A stretch of 64,000 nucleotides of DNA from Clostridiales bacterium. GTDB taxonomy: Bacteria > Bacillota > Clostridia > Peptostreptococcales > Acidaminobacteraceae. Below are positions 7,931 through 16,782 of the stretch, one piece after another; the stretch's first letter is position 1; every line of letters starts with the position of its first letter. The position numbers were made by a program, and so were the translations under genes. A model generated the notes under the pieces. It worked only from the letters and a program-made list of their open reading frames with translations. It had not been told where the DNA came from and ran no database searches. The stretch is taken from positions 52,636 to 116,635 of the forward strand of contig JAEIOD010000013.1 in NCBI GenBank assembly GCA_016342415.1, written 5' to 3'.

Positions 7931-9238
7931 TTACAAGTATTTTATTAAATACTTGGCTAAGCTTAACAAAATGAAAAAACCAAAAGAATCTGTAATTGCA
8001 GTAATTAAAATGCTTGATCCAACTGCTGGATCTAACTTCATTTTTTTTAATAGTGTTGGTATGAGTAAACCTGCGATATTAGCTATAATAAAATTACATA
8101 TCATTGCAACACCTACAATTAAAGATAGTGCTAATTTTTCATATTTCAGATAAATAATAAAACCTGCTGAACCACCCAGTATTATTCCATTTACCAGACC
8201 TATTAATATTTCCTTAGCTAATTTCCAAAAAAAATTCTCATCTTTATAATAATCATCAAATGTCAAATTTCTAATTGTTATTGCAAGCACTTGATTTCCA
8301 GAGTTACCTCCCATTCCTGCAATAATTGGCATTGCCATGGCTAAAGCCACAAATCTTTCGATTTCGTTAGAAAACGTACTTACAACAAAAGCCGCAAAAA
8401 AAACTGTTCCTAAGTTAACAAGTAGCCATGGCAACCTTTGACCTATTGACGGAATTGCTTTTGCTTTAACTGAATTGGATTGTGCCACACCACCGATATT
8501 TAAAATATCCTCAGATTGTTCCTGATATATAACGTTAATTACATCGTCTAATGTAATAACACCTAATACGATATTATCAGCATTTACGACTGGCATTGCA
8601 ATCAAATCATACTTTGATACAAGTCTTGCTACTTCTTCCTGATCAACTTCTGGTGTTACTGAAATAATTTTTGTAGTGATTACAGATGATAACTCAGCAC
8701 TTCTATCAGGTACTAATAAATCACGAATATTTATTTTTCCTATCATTTGATTTGAGTCATTAGTAATATATATTTCTTCAATCACTTCTGATTTTGGTGC
8801 AATGTTACATACCTTTATATAAGCTTCTTCAAGTGTCATGTTTTGATTAAGCGTAATGTATTCTGATGTCATGATACCGCCTGCAACATCATATTTGTAA
8901 CCTAATAATTCTTTCACACTACTAAATTGTGTATTATCAATTACTTCAAAAATATCTTTTCTTCTATTTACCTTTAACAATCCAATTAAATCGACAATAT
9001 CATCAATCTTCATATTTTGAAACACTTGTATCAATCTTTCTGAATCCAGAATTTTCAAAATTGATTTTCTGAATGTGTTGTTACCCACTTTCAACAAATC
9101 AGCAATATCTTGATTTTTCAATGAATCAATTATTTTTATTTTTGAATCATCATCAAATTTATATAAATCAATGCAATTATCAATAGGATAAGAGTCACTA
9201 TAATTCAATAAGAATTCGTCAACTTTTCTATTTTCCAT
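7931..9238 (-). CDS. mgtE: Magnesium transporter MgtE
   Basis: A 435-residue Mg2+ channel of the plasma membrane. Residues about 1-125 form the helical N domain, about 126-245 two CBS repeats (MTSEYITLNQNMTLEEA and ISVTPEVDQEEVARLVSKYD), and the rest five membrane helices with the signature PIIAGMGGNSGNQ. In MgtE the N and CBS domains sense cytosolic Mg2+ and close the pore. The N domain is somewhat short but intact. ATG at 9238 follows AGAGGAG. It is monocistronic. No M-box riboswitch was recognised upstream. Confidence 0.93.
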   Translation of the reverse strand: MENRKVDEFLLNYSDSYPIDNCIDLYKFDDDSKIKIIDSLKNQDIADLLKVGNNTFRKSILKILDSERLIQVFQNMKIDDIVDLIGLLKVNRRKDIFEVIDNTQFSSVKELLGYKYDVAGGIMTSEYITLNQNMTLEEAYIKVCNIAPKSEVIEEIYITNDSNQMIGKINIRDLLVPDRSAELSSVITTKIISVTPEVDQEEVARLVSKYDLIAMPVVNADNIVLGVITLDDVINVIYQEQSEDILNIGGVAQSNSVKAKAIPSIGQRLPWLLVNLGTVFFAAFVVSTFSNEIERFVALAMAMPIIAGMGGNSGNQVLAITIRNLTFDDYYKDENFFWKLAKEILIGLVNGIILGGSAGFIIYLKYEKLALSLIVGVAMICNFIIANIAGLLIPTLLKKMKLDPAVGSSILITAITDSFGFFILLSLAKYLIKYL

Positions 9239-9508
9239 ATGTCTCCTCTTTTTTTATAAACAGCGTATCATTATTTAATACTATCATATAATTATTTTTT
9301 AACCAAAATTGTCCTGCCTTTTGTTACCCGTAAAACGATAACCCTCATAGGGTAAATCAGAACTATAAAATAATATAGATAGAGCTCGTTTGATTGATCA
9401 GCGGAATATAAGAGGAATTCATCTTGTTTGTTGATTTATCCTGTATATAGGAGTATCATTCAATTGAGGAAGACATAAATAATCATATAGGTAGACAAGG
9501 AGGATGTT

Positions 9509-9694
9509 ATGAAAAAGACAAAGACTTTAGCTAAGGTGTATGATGACAAACTCGTTTATTATGATAATGCATTGTACAAGCATGAACACAAAGAAAACAG
9601 TACAAAAGATTTGGTGACGAATATAAAGTTTGATGTGAAAGAAGATAATACTGAAGTAGCAGCTAAGTTGATACAAAACAATTACTTCTTATAA
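9509..9694 (+). CDS. Small hypothetical protein
   Basis: A 61-residue lysine-rich protein I do not recognise, with no membrane segment or cysteine motif. It has a strong AGGAGG site 5 bp before the ATG and is followed by a rho-independent terminator at 9769, which supports a real monocistronic gene rather than a chance frame. Confidence 0.55.
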   Translation: MKKTKTLAKVYDDKLVYYDNALYKHEHKENSTKDLVTNIKFDVKEDNTEVAAKLIQNNYFL

Positions 9695-9768
9695 CAGATA
9701 TTAAACTTTATTACTATTAAAGATATAGCATATCCCATGTACTGACTGTCATTAAGCTTCATTGACTT

Positions 9769-9799
9769 CACACTCTGACTATTGGAGTGTGTTTTTTAA
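9769..9799 (+). terminator. Rho-independent terminator
   Basis: CACACTC (9769-9775) pairs with GAGTGTG (9785-9791), followed by TTTTTT. It lies downstream of the 61-residue gene. Confidence 0.75.
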
Positions 9800-9800
9800 T

Positions 9801-10050
9801 TCACTGCCATCAGAAAGGGAAACCTTGAAGTCACTTGCATCACCTTTTACTTTACGTTGAGTATTCCTACTTTCTATTTTTTGACTGCGTATTAAATATC
9901 AAACCCATCTATATTTGCATTTCCTCTAATTACATAAATTACCCTTGAAGGCGAAAATCATAATTTGATACCAATTTTACATTTTGATATCGCTTTCCTT
10001 AATTTAGATACCGTTTTCCAGCTTTTTCCCCTTGTAATTATTTTCACAGG
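9801..10050. other. Intergenic stretch without a gene
   Basis: Apart from the direct repeats at 9967-10019 and a TTGTAA/TATACT promoter-like pair near 10034-10060, nothing was recognised on either strand. Confidence 0.4.
9967..10019. repeat. Three short direct repeats upstream of the 78-residue gene
   Basis: GATACCAATTTT (9967), GATATCGCTTTCC (9986-9998) and GATACCGTTTTCC (10007-10019) share the pattern GATAYCRNTTT and are spaced 19 and 21 bp, about two helical turns. They end about 70 bp before the start codon, just upstream of a promoter-like TTGTAA/TATACT pair, as expected for a multi-site regulator. Confidence 0.45.
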
Positions 10051-10092
10051 GTGTATACTCGCAGTATATTAATGATGAAAGGAGGAGAGACA

Positions 10093-10329
10093 ATGTCAAA
10101 CATCATAAAACTTAAGTATTCAGATAAAGGTATTGGCGTAAATTTTTATAACGCAAATGAAGAAAATAATTACAAAGAAATAATTGAAAGCATTAAACCT
10201 TTAGTTTCGAGTAAAACTTTATTAGGTATTTCAGATGTAAAATGGGATTTAGATAATATGAAATTAGGTCATAATGATCCTACAGTTAACCGTTTACTCA
10301 AAAAAATTACCTTACGATTAGAACATTAA
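10093..10329 (+). CDS. Small hypothetical protein
   Basis: A 78-residue soluble protein with no recognised domain. The start at 10093 is chosen because AAGGAGGAGAG lies directly upstream; the upstream in-frame ATG at 10051 would place the ribosome binding site inside the gene. A terminator hairpin begins right after the stop codon. Three direct repeats precede its promoter region, suggesting regulated expression. Confidence 0.6.
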   Translation: MSNIIKLKYSDKGIGVNFYNANEENNYKEIIESIKPLVSSKTLLGISDVKWDLDNMKLGHNDPTVNRLLKKITLRLEH

Positions 10330-10331
10330 AA

Positions 10332-10369
10332 AAGCTTATCTCAAGTTGGAGATTGGGCTTTTTTTTATT
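10332..10369 (+). terminator. Rho-independent terminator
   Basis: AAGC-TTATCTC pairs with GAGATTG-GGCTT around a short loop, followed by eight T, immediately after the 78-residue gene. Confidence 0.75.
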
Positions 10370-10482
10370 TTAATATAAATTATAGGACTATAACCTGTCT
10401 TTCTCTCATTTTAAAATGCGTTCAGAGAATTCTGAAGGGAATTGACAACAATGCTACAAACCTCAACATCTTGAGTCCATTG

Positions 10483-10557
10483 AGATAAAGATTTAAATCC
10501 CGTCTATGGTACCACTAAAATCGTGACTTCTAGAGAATACTCTATAAGTCGTTTTTA
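10483..10557 (+). repeat. Diverged tRNA-3'-end/hairpin element (repeat copy E)
   Basis: AAATCCCGTCTATGGTACCAC followed by AAAATCGTGACTTCTAGAG...CTCTATAAGTCGTTTTT keeps the order of copies A-C (T-arm-like end, ACCA, A-rich spacer, GAC hairpin, T tail), but the match is weak. The hairpin is 10525-10550. Confidence 0.35.
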
Positions 10558-10729
10558 AATTTTTGATGATTATACCACTACAGCAGTGGCAGTTCGAATG
10601 TTGATCAACAATCATAACTGCTCCAAAACAAGCTAAATAATGCATATTGTGTATCACCTTACATTACACTTTGTAATAGTTATTGAATGCAAAACAACTG
10701 TACTGTAAACTGTAATGGGAGGAATGATA

Positions 10730-11989
10730 ATGAAAACAAGAAATATTATAATAGTTCTTATAGTTGTTGTCATAGCAGTTGCTATGGTTGCTCTAAAAGT
10801 ACTTCCAAATGATGAATCATACGTGAAAGAAACTGATGGGATTTATCAGCATATTGTCATGGCATCAGGTGATTTACAACTGGAGTTAAGAAGAATTCTA
10901 GTTGATTCCAATCGCATGAGTATGGAGTATGCTGTAACAAGAGATGGTGAGTTCATGGATGGATATGAGGTCAAATTGAATATGCCAGATGTATATCATG
11001 AACCTTTTAAACTTACCATGGCGAATGATAATGATTGGCAAGAATATCAGCTAAGTGTATTAAATGACCTTCTTGATATGGATCAAACTAAATTGGAAGC
11101 GACGATTGAAAAAGACGGTAAAATAATAAAGTTTCCTCCTATAGATTTAGATCTCAATAACTACAATATCATGTTTATTGGTGATGTGATGATAAACGAG
11201 ACCCTGATGTTGAATGAGTGTTCCGTTGAAATCATCAAAATCAGATGCATGGAAAACACTCTAGAACTATACTATCAGGTTCATGATACTGAAAACAGTT
11301 TTGTTTCTTATTTAAGTTTCTTCCTCTATAACGATGCGGGTGAGAAATATAGGTCAGACAATACACACTGGGGTAACAACTCTACAGTACAAGTCGATAC
11401 CTTTAATATTGATGAGGCTTTTAACAGTTCTGATACTATTAAAATTGAAGCACATCAAGCCAATGTTACAACTGTTTTAGAATCCTATGCTTATACATAT
11501 GACGACACCTACTTCGAGTATGAAGGCTATCAATATGCTCTAAACGTAAAAGGGGTTGAAAACCATGGACTAAATCTTGAATTAATCTGTGAGTCGGACG
11601 AGATACCTGCATATCCAAAGTTAAACTATAAGACTAGTTATGGATGGGACCAACTGTCTCCTGACCGTCCTGATGGCGTATTTAGCCTGAGTTCGGCTTT
11701 TATTCCTGAACATCTTTTAGCTGGTGATTCAGATTACAAACTTTCAGCACAAAATATTGTTAAGTTTTATGAAGAGCATAGTAATGGTTCAGCTGATGTT
11801 GAAGTCATCCAAACAATACTTCCAACATTATTGGAAAAGGATGTTTCGGTTTATATCCTATCTGATGGTAGTTTGATGAAAAGCTTAGACCTAAGAGTGT
11901 GGGGCACTGATAATATACTGGAAATAGGCATCTCATCACCTAATGACACCAACATCATTACAAAAAGCATCATAGTAGATAAGAAATAA
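10730..11989 (+). CDS. Membrane-anchored extracytoplasmic protein of unknown function
   Basis: A 419-residue protein with one N-terminal hydrophobic segment (residues about 5-24) and no lipobox, so it is probably anchored with a long outside domain. The outside part is beta-rich, with a middle section (about 155-255) resembling immunoglobulin-like DUF4179/DUF5643-type stress-sensor domains, though the match is only by general pattern. GGGAGG lies 7 bp before the ATG at 10730, preferred to the in-frame ATGs at 10715 and 10724. It stands alone, with no sigma-factor partner beside it. Confidence 0.65.
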   Translation: MKTRNIIIVLIVVVIAVAMVALKVLPNDESYVKETDGIYQHIVMASGDLQLELRRILVDSNRMSMEYAVTRDGEFMDGYEVKLNMPDVYHEPFKLTMANDNDWQEYQLSVLNDLLDMDQTKLEATIEKDGKIIKFPPIDLDLNNYNIMFIGDVMINETLMLNECSVEIIKIRCMENTLELYYQVHDTENSFVSYLSFFLYNDAGEKYRSDNTHWGNNSTVQVDTFNIDEAFNSSDTIKIEAHQANVTTVLESYAYTYDDTYFEYEGYQYALNVKGVENHGLNLELICESDEIPAYPKLNYKTSYGWDQLSPDRPDGVFSLSSAFIPEHLLAGDSDYKLSAQNIVKFYEEHSNGSADVEVIQTILPTLLEKDVSVYILSDGSLMKSLDLRVWGTDNILEIGISSPNDTNIITKSIIVDKK

Positions 11990-12120
11990 AATACAAATAG
12001 ATAAGCTCCTATTATCATGAAGTTTTAACAACATTGTAGTTTGCTGATATCATTCAAACTCTTTTACTGACTAGAAAGTCAATTTAAACAAATCATAAAT
12101 AATAGTAGGAACACAGAACT
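11990..12120. other. Intergenic stretch without a gene
   Basis: No convincing open frame or RNA motif between the membrane-anchored protein and repeat copy C. Confidence 0.4.
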
Positions 12121-12139
12121 CATAGATTTAAGCCTTTCC

Positions 12140-12220
12140 CGTGTTTTCGTTCGGGTCCTACTTTTAACACCAATATAAATAGCGACTTACAAGTTTTTCC
12201 TTGCAAGTCGCTATTTTTAT
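12140..12220. repeat. tRNA-3'-end-like sequence plus hairpin (repeat copy C)
   Basis: GTTCGGGTCCTACTTTTAAC then CACCA (12168-12172), then AAATAGCGACTTACAAG (12178-12194) pairing with CTTGCAAGTCGCTATTT (about 12200-12216) and a T-rich tail. This is the same arrangement as copies A and B. The hairpin can act as a terminator in both directions. Confidence 0.6.
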
Positions 12221-12449
12221 CTCTCCTAATCATCACCTTCTCTTAAACGTGATTTATAAATTCTAAAAGGCAAATTGGTGTGACAATAAATATTATTGTC
12301 GAAATACTCTTGCAATTCATTTTTTCTCGTGGTAAACTTTTCAAAAGCAAAACGCACAAACAACTGTCTGCGTGTCGCGGACATGTTGTCAACAGAAAAT
12401 TAATTGTCGTATTCGGTGTACAAAACTTCAAATAGAAAGGATACTAATT

Positions 12450-13637
12450 ATGAAAATTGCATTACTTGGATTTGGTGTTGTCGGTCAAGGCTTTTACGAG
12501 ATATTTGCTGATCAAAAACAATCACTAATAGATGAGTTTAATCAACCAATTGAAATCGGGAAAGTACTAATTAGACCAAATGAACAACATGAGAACTTTA
12601 AAGTTTTATCATTTACCGATCGTTTCGAAGATATTTTAAGCTACAAACCTGATGTTGTCATATCAGCGATGGGTGGCATTACACCTGCTTTTACATATGC
12701 TTCAAAGGTTATGGCTAACGGATCCTCTTTTATAACATCAAATAAAGATTTAATTGCATCCCATTATGATGAACTTCATCAGATTGCAAAAAAAAATAAC
12801 GTTAGATTGCTTTTTGAAGCTTCTGTAGCAGGTACTATTCCATTAATTAAAACCATACGTGAAGATTTACGTGGCAATACCTTCAAAGGTTTTGAGGGTA
12901 TTGTTAACGGGACTACCAACTACATTTTATCCTCTATGTCAAACGACAAAATTGATTATAGTGAAGCACTCCTTCGAGCACAAAATAAAGGTTTTGCAGA
13001 AAGTGATCCTACTAGTGACGTTGAAGGTAAAGATGCCATTAGAAAAACTACAATACTTGTTAATCAACTGTTTAAACAATCATTTGTAGACAAAGATATA
13101 TCTGGTAGTGGGATTACAAAACTACCTCAACGAATGATTGAATTCACACAAAATAACGATGCGAAAATAAAATTGTTGGCATATGCATTTAGACGCGACC
13201 AAAAAATATACGCTAATGTAAGACCTGTAATTGTATGTTCTTCTCACCCACTTTATTATGTCGATTACGAGATGAACGAAGTCTCAATAGAAGGACATGC
13301 ATGTGGCAAAATCCGATTAAATGGTAGTGGTGCGGGTAAGTTAACAACTGGATCTGCAGTTTTTTCTGACTTGTATGATTTTATGCTCAAGCCTAATCAA
13401 GTTACATATTATAATCCTGTTGAAGCATTAACTTTGGATAACAGTTATGAAACGAATGCATATTTTTTACCTCACAAACCATTAAAACCTGCAACAATTA
13501 ATGCTTTGATTGGAAATGGAATAATATTTAATACTGAAAATGGAGACTCTCTTATTAAAGCATCTGGAGAATATAACGCAAAGGAAATATTAGAATCTTT
13601 CAGCGAATCAGAAGAAGTATATATTGTACTTCGTTAA
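12450..13637 (+). CDS. hom: Homoserine dehydrogenase
   Basis: A 395-residue NAD(P)-dependent enzyme reducing aspartate-4-semialdehyde to homoserine, the branch toward threonine and methionine. Seen: the Rossmann loop GFGVVGQG (residues 6-13), the GTTNYILSSM segment, EGKDAIRKT and the catalytic-domain NGSGAGKLTTGSAVFSD. The C-terminus is short and does not form a clear ACT domain, so feedback control may be lost or located elsewhere. ATG at 12450 follows GAAAGG; an in-frame start 78 bp upstream lacks a ribosome site. It lies 42 bp before an aspartokinase gene and forms an operon with it. Confidence 0.92.
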   Translation: MKIALLGFGVVGQGFYEIFADQKQSLIDEFNQPIEIGKVLIRPNEQHENFKVLSFTDRFEDILSYKPDVVISAMGGITPAFTYASKVMANGSSFITSNKDLIASHYDELHQIAKKNNVRLLFEASVAGTIPLIKTIREDLRGNTFKGFEGIVNGTTNYILSSMSNDKIDYSEALLRAQNKGFAESDPTSDVEGKDAIRKTTILVNQLFKQSFVDKDISGSGITKLPQRMIEFTQNNDAKIKLLAYAFRRDQKIYANVRPVIVCSSHPLYYVDYEMNEVSIEGHACGKIRLNGSGAGKLTTGSAVFSDLYDFMLKPNQVTYYNPVEALTLDNSYETNAYFLPHKPLKPATINALIGNGIIFNTENGDSLIKASGEYNAKEILESFSESEEVYIVLR

Positions 13638-13679
13638 CTCAAACGATTTATTTATGTTTATTAATTAAGGAGAAAACTT

Positions 13680-14897
13680 ATGAACTCAATTGTTGTTTTA
13701 AAATTTGGAGGTACTTCTGTAGGTACAATTGAACGTATAAAGGCTACTGCTGAGAAAATAATAGAACAAAAAAATAAAGGGTTCTTACCTGTAATCGTAG
13801 TCTCTGCTATGGGTTCTACTACAAATGAACTACTTGGAATGGCAAATCAAATTAGTCATAATCCAAAACCTAGGGAAATGGATGTTCTATTATCTACAGG
13901 TGAACAAATCACCATAGCACTTCTTTCAATGGCACTGTCTGAAAGAGGATATGATACAATCTCGCTTACTGGCGCTCAATGCGGCATTATAACTTCTTCT
14001 AGCCATCAGAATGCTAGAATTGATAATATTGATACCAGCAGGATTATCAATGAACTTAAAAACGATCGTATCGTCATTGCTGCTGGATTCCAAGGCGTAA
14101 CAGGAAATGGAGATATTACAACACTTGGTAGAGGTGGTTCAGACACAACCGCTGTAGCACTCGCAGCAAGTTTAAAAGCGAAATGGTGTGATATTTATAC
14201 AGATGTATCTGGTGTATATAGTGCCGATCCAAGAAAAGTAGAATCTGCAACCAAAATAGACTACATATCATATGACGAAATGTTGGAAATGGCTAAGCTA
14301 GGTGCTGGAGTACTCCATCCCAGGGCAGTTGAATTGGCAAGAGCCTATTCAGTTAACTTAAGAGTCAGAAGTAGTTTTTCAAATGAGGAAGGGACAGTTA
14401 TTGGTATGAAGAATAATATGGAAAAAGCATATATTAGAGGTGTATCCTCTCAAGATGATATTGTGAGAGTTTCAGTTGTAGGTGTACCAGATGAACCAGG
14501 TATTGCTTTCAAACTTTTCAAAGTACTCTCAGAAAATCATATTAGAGTTGATATGATTATTCAGAACTTAAATCATAATTTATTAAACGATATTTCGTTT
14601 ACTACTACAATTGAATCCATTAATAAGACTAAAGAAATTGTAGAAAACTTTGTGAGTAAAATTGGAGCCGAAGGTATTAAAATCAACGATAGCGTATCAA
14701 AAATATCAGTTATCGGTACTGGAATAATGGGTTATGGCGAAACCGCTTCTATCTTTTTTAAAACACTTTCAGAAAATGGCATTAATATTCAAATGATTTC
14801 TACTTCCGAAACAAGAATATCATGTATTATCGATAATGCATCTTCACAATTGGCTTTAAAAAATCTTCATAAAGTTTTTATTGAAAATGTGTCATAA
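13680..14897 (+). CDS. lysC: Aspartate kinase
   Basis: A 405-residue monofunctional aspartokinase phosphorylating aspartate at the head of the lysine/threonine/methionine pathway. The N-terminal kinase motif KFGGTSVG is at about residues 8-15. GRGGSDTTAVALAASL is the conserved aspartate/ATP-site segment. Two C-terminal ACT repeats (VSVVGVPDEPGIAFKLFKVLSEN and ISVIGTGIMGYGETASIFFKTLSEN) bind the feedback amino acid. GGAG lies 7 bp before the ATG. It is co-transcribed with hom. Which amino acid inhibits it cannot be read from the sequence. Confidence 0.93.
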   Translation: MNSIVVLKFGGTSVGTIERIKATAEKIIEQKNKGFLPVIVVSAMGSTTNELLGMANQISHNPKPREMDVLLSTGEQITIALLSMALSERGYDTISLTGAQCGIITSSSHQNARIDNIDTSRIINELKNDRIVIAAGFQGVTGNGDITTLGRGGSDTTAVALAASLKAKWCDIYTDVSGVYSADPRKVESATKIDYISYDEMLEMAKLGAGVLHPRAVELARAYSVNLRVRSSFSNEEGTVIGMKNNMEKAYIRGVSSQDDIVRVSVVGVPDEPGIAFKLFKVLSENHIRVDMIIQNLNHNLLNDISFTTTIESINKTKEIVENFVSKIGAEGIKINDSVSKISVIGTGIMGYGETASIFFKTLSENGINIQMISTSETRISCIIDNASSQLALKNLHKVFIENVS

Positions 14898-14904
14898 AAA
14901 ATAC

Positions 14905-14976
14905 TCTCAGTACGGACTTTTAGTACTTTGTAGAAAAGCGACCTTCAGGAGTTTACTTGAAAGTCGCTTTTTTAGT
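14905..14976 (+). repeat. Diverged copy D of the hairpin repeat, also the hom-lysC terminator
   Basis: TACGGACTTTTAGTACTTTG (CACCA decayed) is followed by AAAAGCGACCTTCAGG...CTTGAAAGTCGCTTTTTT (14934-14973). Same order as copies A-C. The hairpin with six T is a good terminator for the upstream operon. Confidence 0.55.
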
Positions 14977-15294
14977 GAATATTTTAAAATTCATAATGAT
15001 TACTTAAATGTAAGTAAATCATTTCAAACAATTTTTAGTGTCCTCTAGATTATTTCATCACATTTATTCAAATTCTTTGTTTACTTTGAAAAATAGTGGC
15101 TAATAGTATAGTGAACTGCAATAAGAAAATCAATCTGTTAAGACACTAATTTCCAGTAAATGAATATTCTACTTTAAGGACCAGTATTTAAAATTGAAAT
15201 AATATGCTTATTCAATTACAGACAAGATAAACATCCTAGCTAGAGAATCTTAATGCCATTATGAACAAGATATTTTTACTGTTAAATGTCAGAG
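14977..15294. other. Intergenic stretch without a gene
   Basis: About 320 bp with no open frame or recognised RNA motif on either strand. Confidence 0.4.
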
Positions 15295-15322
15295 TTGACG
15301 CGCACTTCATTTTGAGTAGAAT
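15295..15322 (+). promoter_or_regulatory. Sigma-70-type promoter
   Basis: TTGACG (15295-15300) and TAGAAT (15317-15322) separated by 16 bp, about 40 bp upstream of the 91-residue gene. Confidence 0.5.
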
Positions 15323-15360
15323 TATCAAAATTGATTAATCAATATTGATCGGAGGTAACT

Positions 15361-15636
15361 ATGGTATACGTACAATTTGGAACACAAAATGATCGATTTT
15401 TAAAAAGAATTATGTCTTCGACTAGGGACAATAGTGTTGAGTATTCTGTGACAATAAATACGCCACAACTTAAAAAATATGATCATTGGATTTATTCATC
15501 AGACAATCCCTTAGAAATAACTCATGATTTCTTAGCCTTAGCGATGATAGAACTTTCTAAAAGTAATACCGCAACCACTCGTTTCTCGGTTGAATATCAT
15601 GGCAATATTTACGACTTCGAACTATGTACTAATTGA
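15361..15636 (+). CDS. Small hypothetical protein
   Basis: A 91-residue soluble protein, not recognised. It has a CGGAGG site 6 bp before the ATG and a promoter-like pair upstream, which supports a real gene. The C-terminal half (TTRFSVEYHGNIYDFEL) looks like beta strands. No neighbour shares its strand. Confidence 0.55.
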   Translation: MVYVQFGTQNDRFLKRIMSSTRDNSVEYSVTINTPQLKKYDHWIYSSDNPLEITHDFLALAMIELSKSNTATTRFSVEYHGNIYDFELCTN

Positions 15637-15699
15637 CATTCCAGTGTGTAACATTATATTCATTACTAGCTAATAAAAGCAATCAAATAATTTGTTTCA

Positions 15700-15729
15700 A
15701 AAAAAAAATCAGGATTAAACCTGATTTCT
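15700..15729 (-). terminator. Rho-independent terminator of the GNAT gene
   Basis: On the minus strand AAATCAGG and CCTGATTT flank a short loop, followed by a run of T (15701-15708 complement). Confidence 0.75.
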
Positions 15730-15736
15730 TTCTGTT

Positions 15737-16642
15737 TTATAATTTAAAAATATAGTCATATCCACTTTTCTTTGCAGAAGGTTGAAGTGAGTCGTATAAA
15801 CAATTGGAGATATCAGGTTCCGCATTTGAAGCAATCGTCGCCGACTTTACTCCCTTCTCTTTTAACCTCTTAAAACACTCTTTCGCAAGTGCACTTGCTA
15901 ATCCCAGACGTCTGTAATCAGAATGGGTACCCATAGGTTCTATGTAACCTAACGACTCATCATACTGCTCAGTCCAACCGGTACAATAAGCAACACATTT
16001 ATGTTCTGAGTTTAAAACCACTAAATCCAAATCCGGCATATAACCTGGTGTTTCCATAAAAGATAAAATTCTTTCTTTTGAGTGTTCTGGTTTGTCAAAA
16101 GCATTACATATCAGTTCAATTTTACTTTCAAAGTTTAGGTATTCTGGAAATGGTACAATTGTAAATCCACTTGGTAAAGTGTACTCAAAGTCATAATCGA
16201 CTAAATTATATGTTCTTACATTATTTTCATGTCTAGTTCTAATAAAGCCCGAAGCTTCTAATTTCTCTATTTTTCTAAGGTCGTTTAAAAAAATTGTAGT
16301 AACAATCTCAGTTTTATACTGTCCAAAAATGCTTTTACACCAAGTAATAACCAACTCATATAAGGATTGATGGTTTGGATGTACAATGATAAAGATATCA
16401 TTTTTTCCGTATTCCGATATGGCTAACCCAACTATTTCACCAGTTGTAGTTGTCCAGTAATGAGCATTCTTAACAAAGAAATCTTCATCTTTATCGTGAT
16501 GATAACTATATCGCCACCAATCCAATCGACTAGGATCCCAATTGTTATCATGATTTTCAAAGTACTGCAAATCAGTGAGAAAGGCTTTTATCTGTTTAAA
16601 CTCGGTATCTTTGTTCTTATATTTAAAATCTAAGTAATCCAT
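15737..16642 (-). CDS. GNAT-family N-acetyltransferase
   Basis: A 301-residue protein with an acetyl-CoA-binding GNAT core in the C-terminal half: LGYIEPMGTHSDYRRLGLASALAKECFKRL contains the R/Q-x-x-G-x-G/A pattern (RRLGLA) of motif A. The N-terminal half looks like a second, degenerate GNAT fold (tandem GNAT arrangement). The substrate is unknown. A GGAGG-type site precedes the ATG. Monocistronic. Confidence 0.8.
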   Translation of the reverse strand: MDYLDFKYKNKDTEFKQIKAFLTDLQYFENHDNNWDPSRLDWWRYSYHHDKDEDFFVKNAHYWTTTTGEIVGLAISEYGKNDIFIIVHPNHQSLYELVITWCKSIFGQYKTEIVTTIFLNDLRKIEKLEASGFIRTRHENNVRTYNLVDYDFEYTLPSGFTIVPFPEYLNFESKIELICNAFDKPEHSKERILSFMETPGYMPDLDLVVLNSEHKCVAYCTGWTEQYDESLGYIEPMGTHSDYRRLGLASALAKECFKRLKEKGVKSATIASNAEPDISNCLYDSLQPSAKKSGYDYIFKL

Positions 16643-16782
16643 ATTTCCCTCCTTGATTATATTTTATAACCTGAATGAAATGACTGCAATTACAACTATA
16701 TTTTAAATGAAAGTTGCCCTACTATAATATATATAATTCCCTGAGTAGCCTGTTTTATTTTATACAATTATATTAATGACTC

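Noticed and set aside
9239..9480. Possible Mg2+-sensing (M-box) leader of mgtE
   Set aside because: No M-box consensus elements could be found in the upstream region.
12360..12400. Imperfect inverted repeat (ACAACTGTC.../...GACATGTTGT) in the hom leader
   Set aside because: Stem has a bulge, no T run and no match to a known riboswitch; could not support regulation.
12243..12431. 62-codon open frame on the minus strand before hom
   Set aside because: No ribosome binding site and no family features; likely chance.
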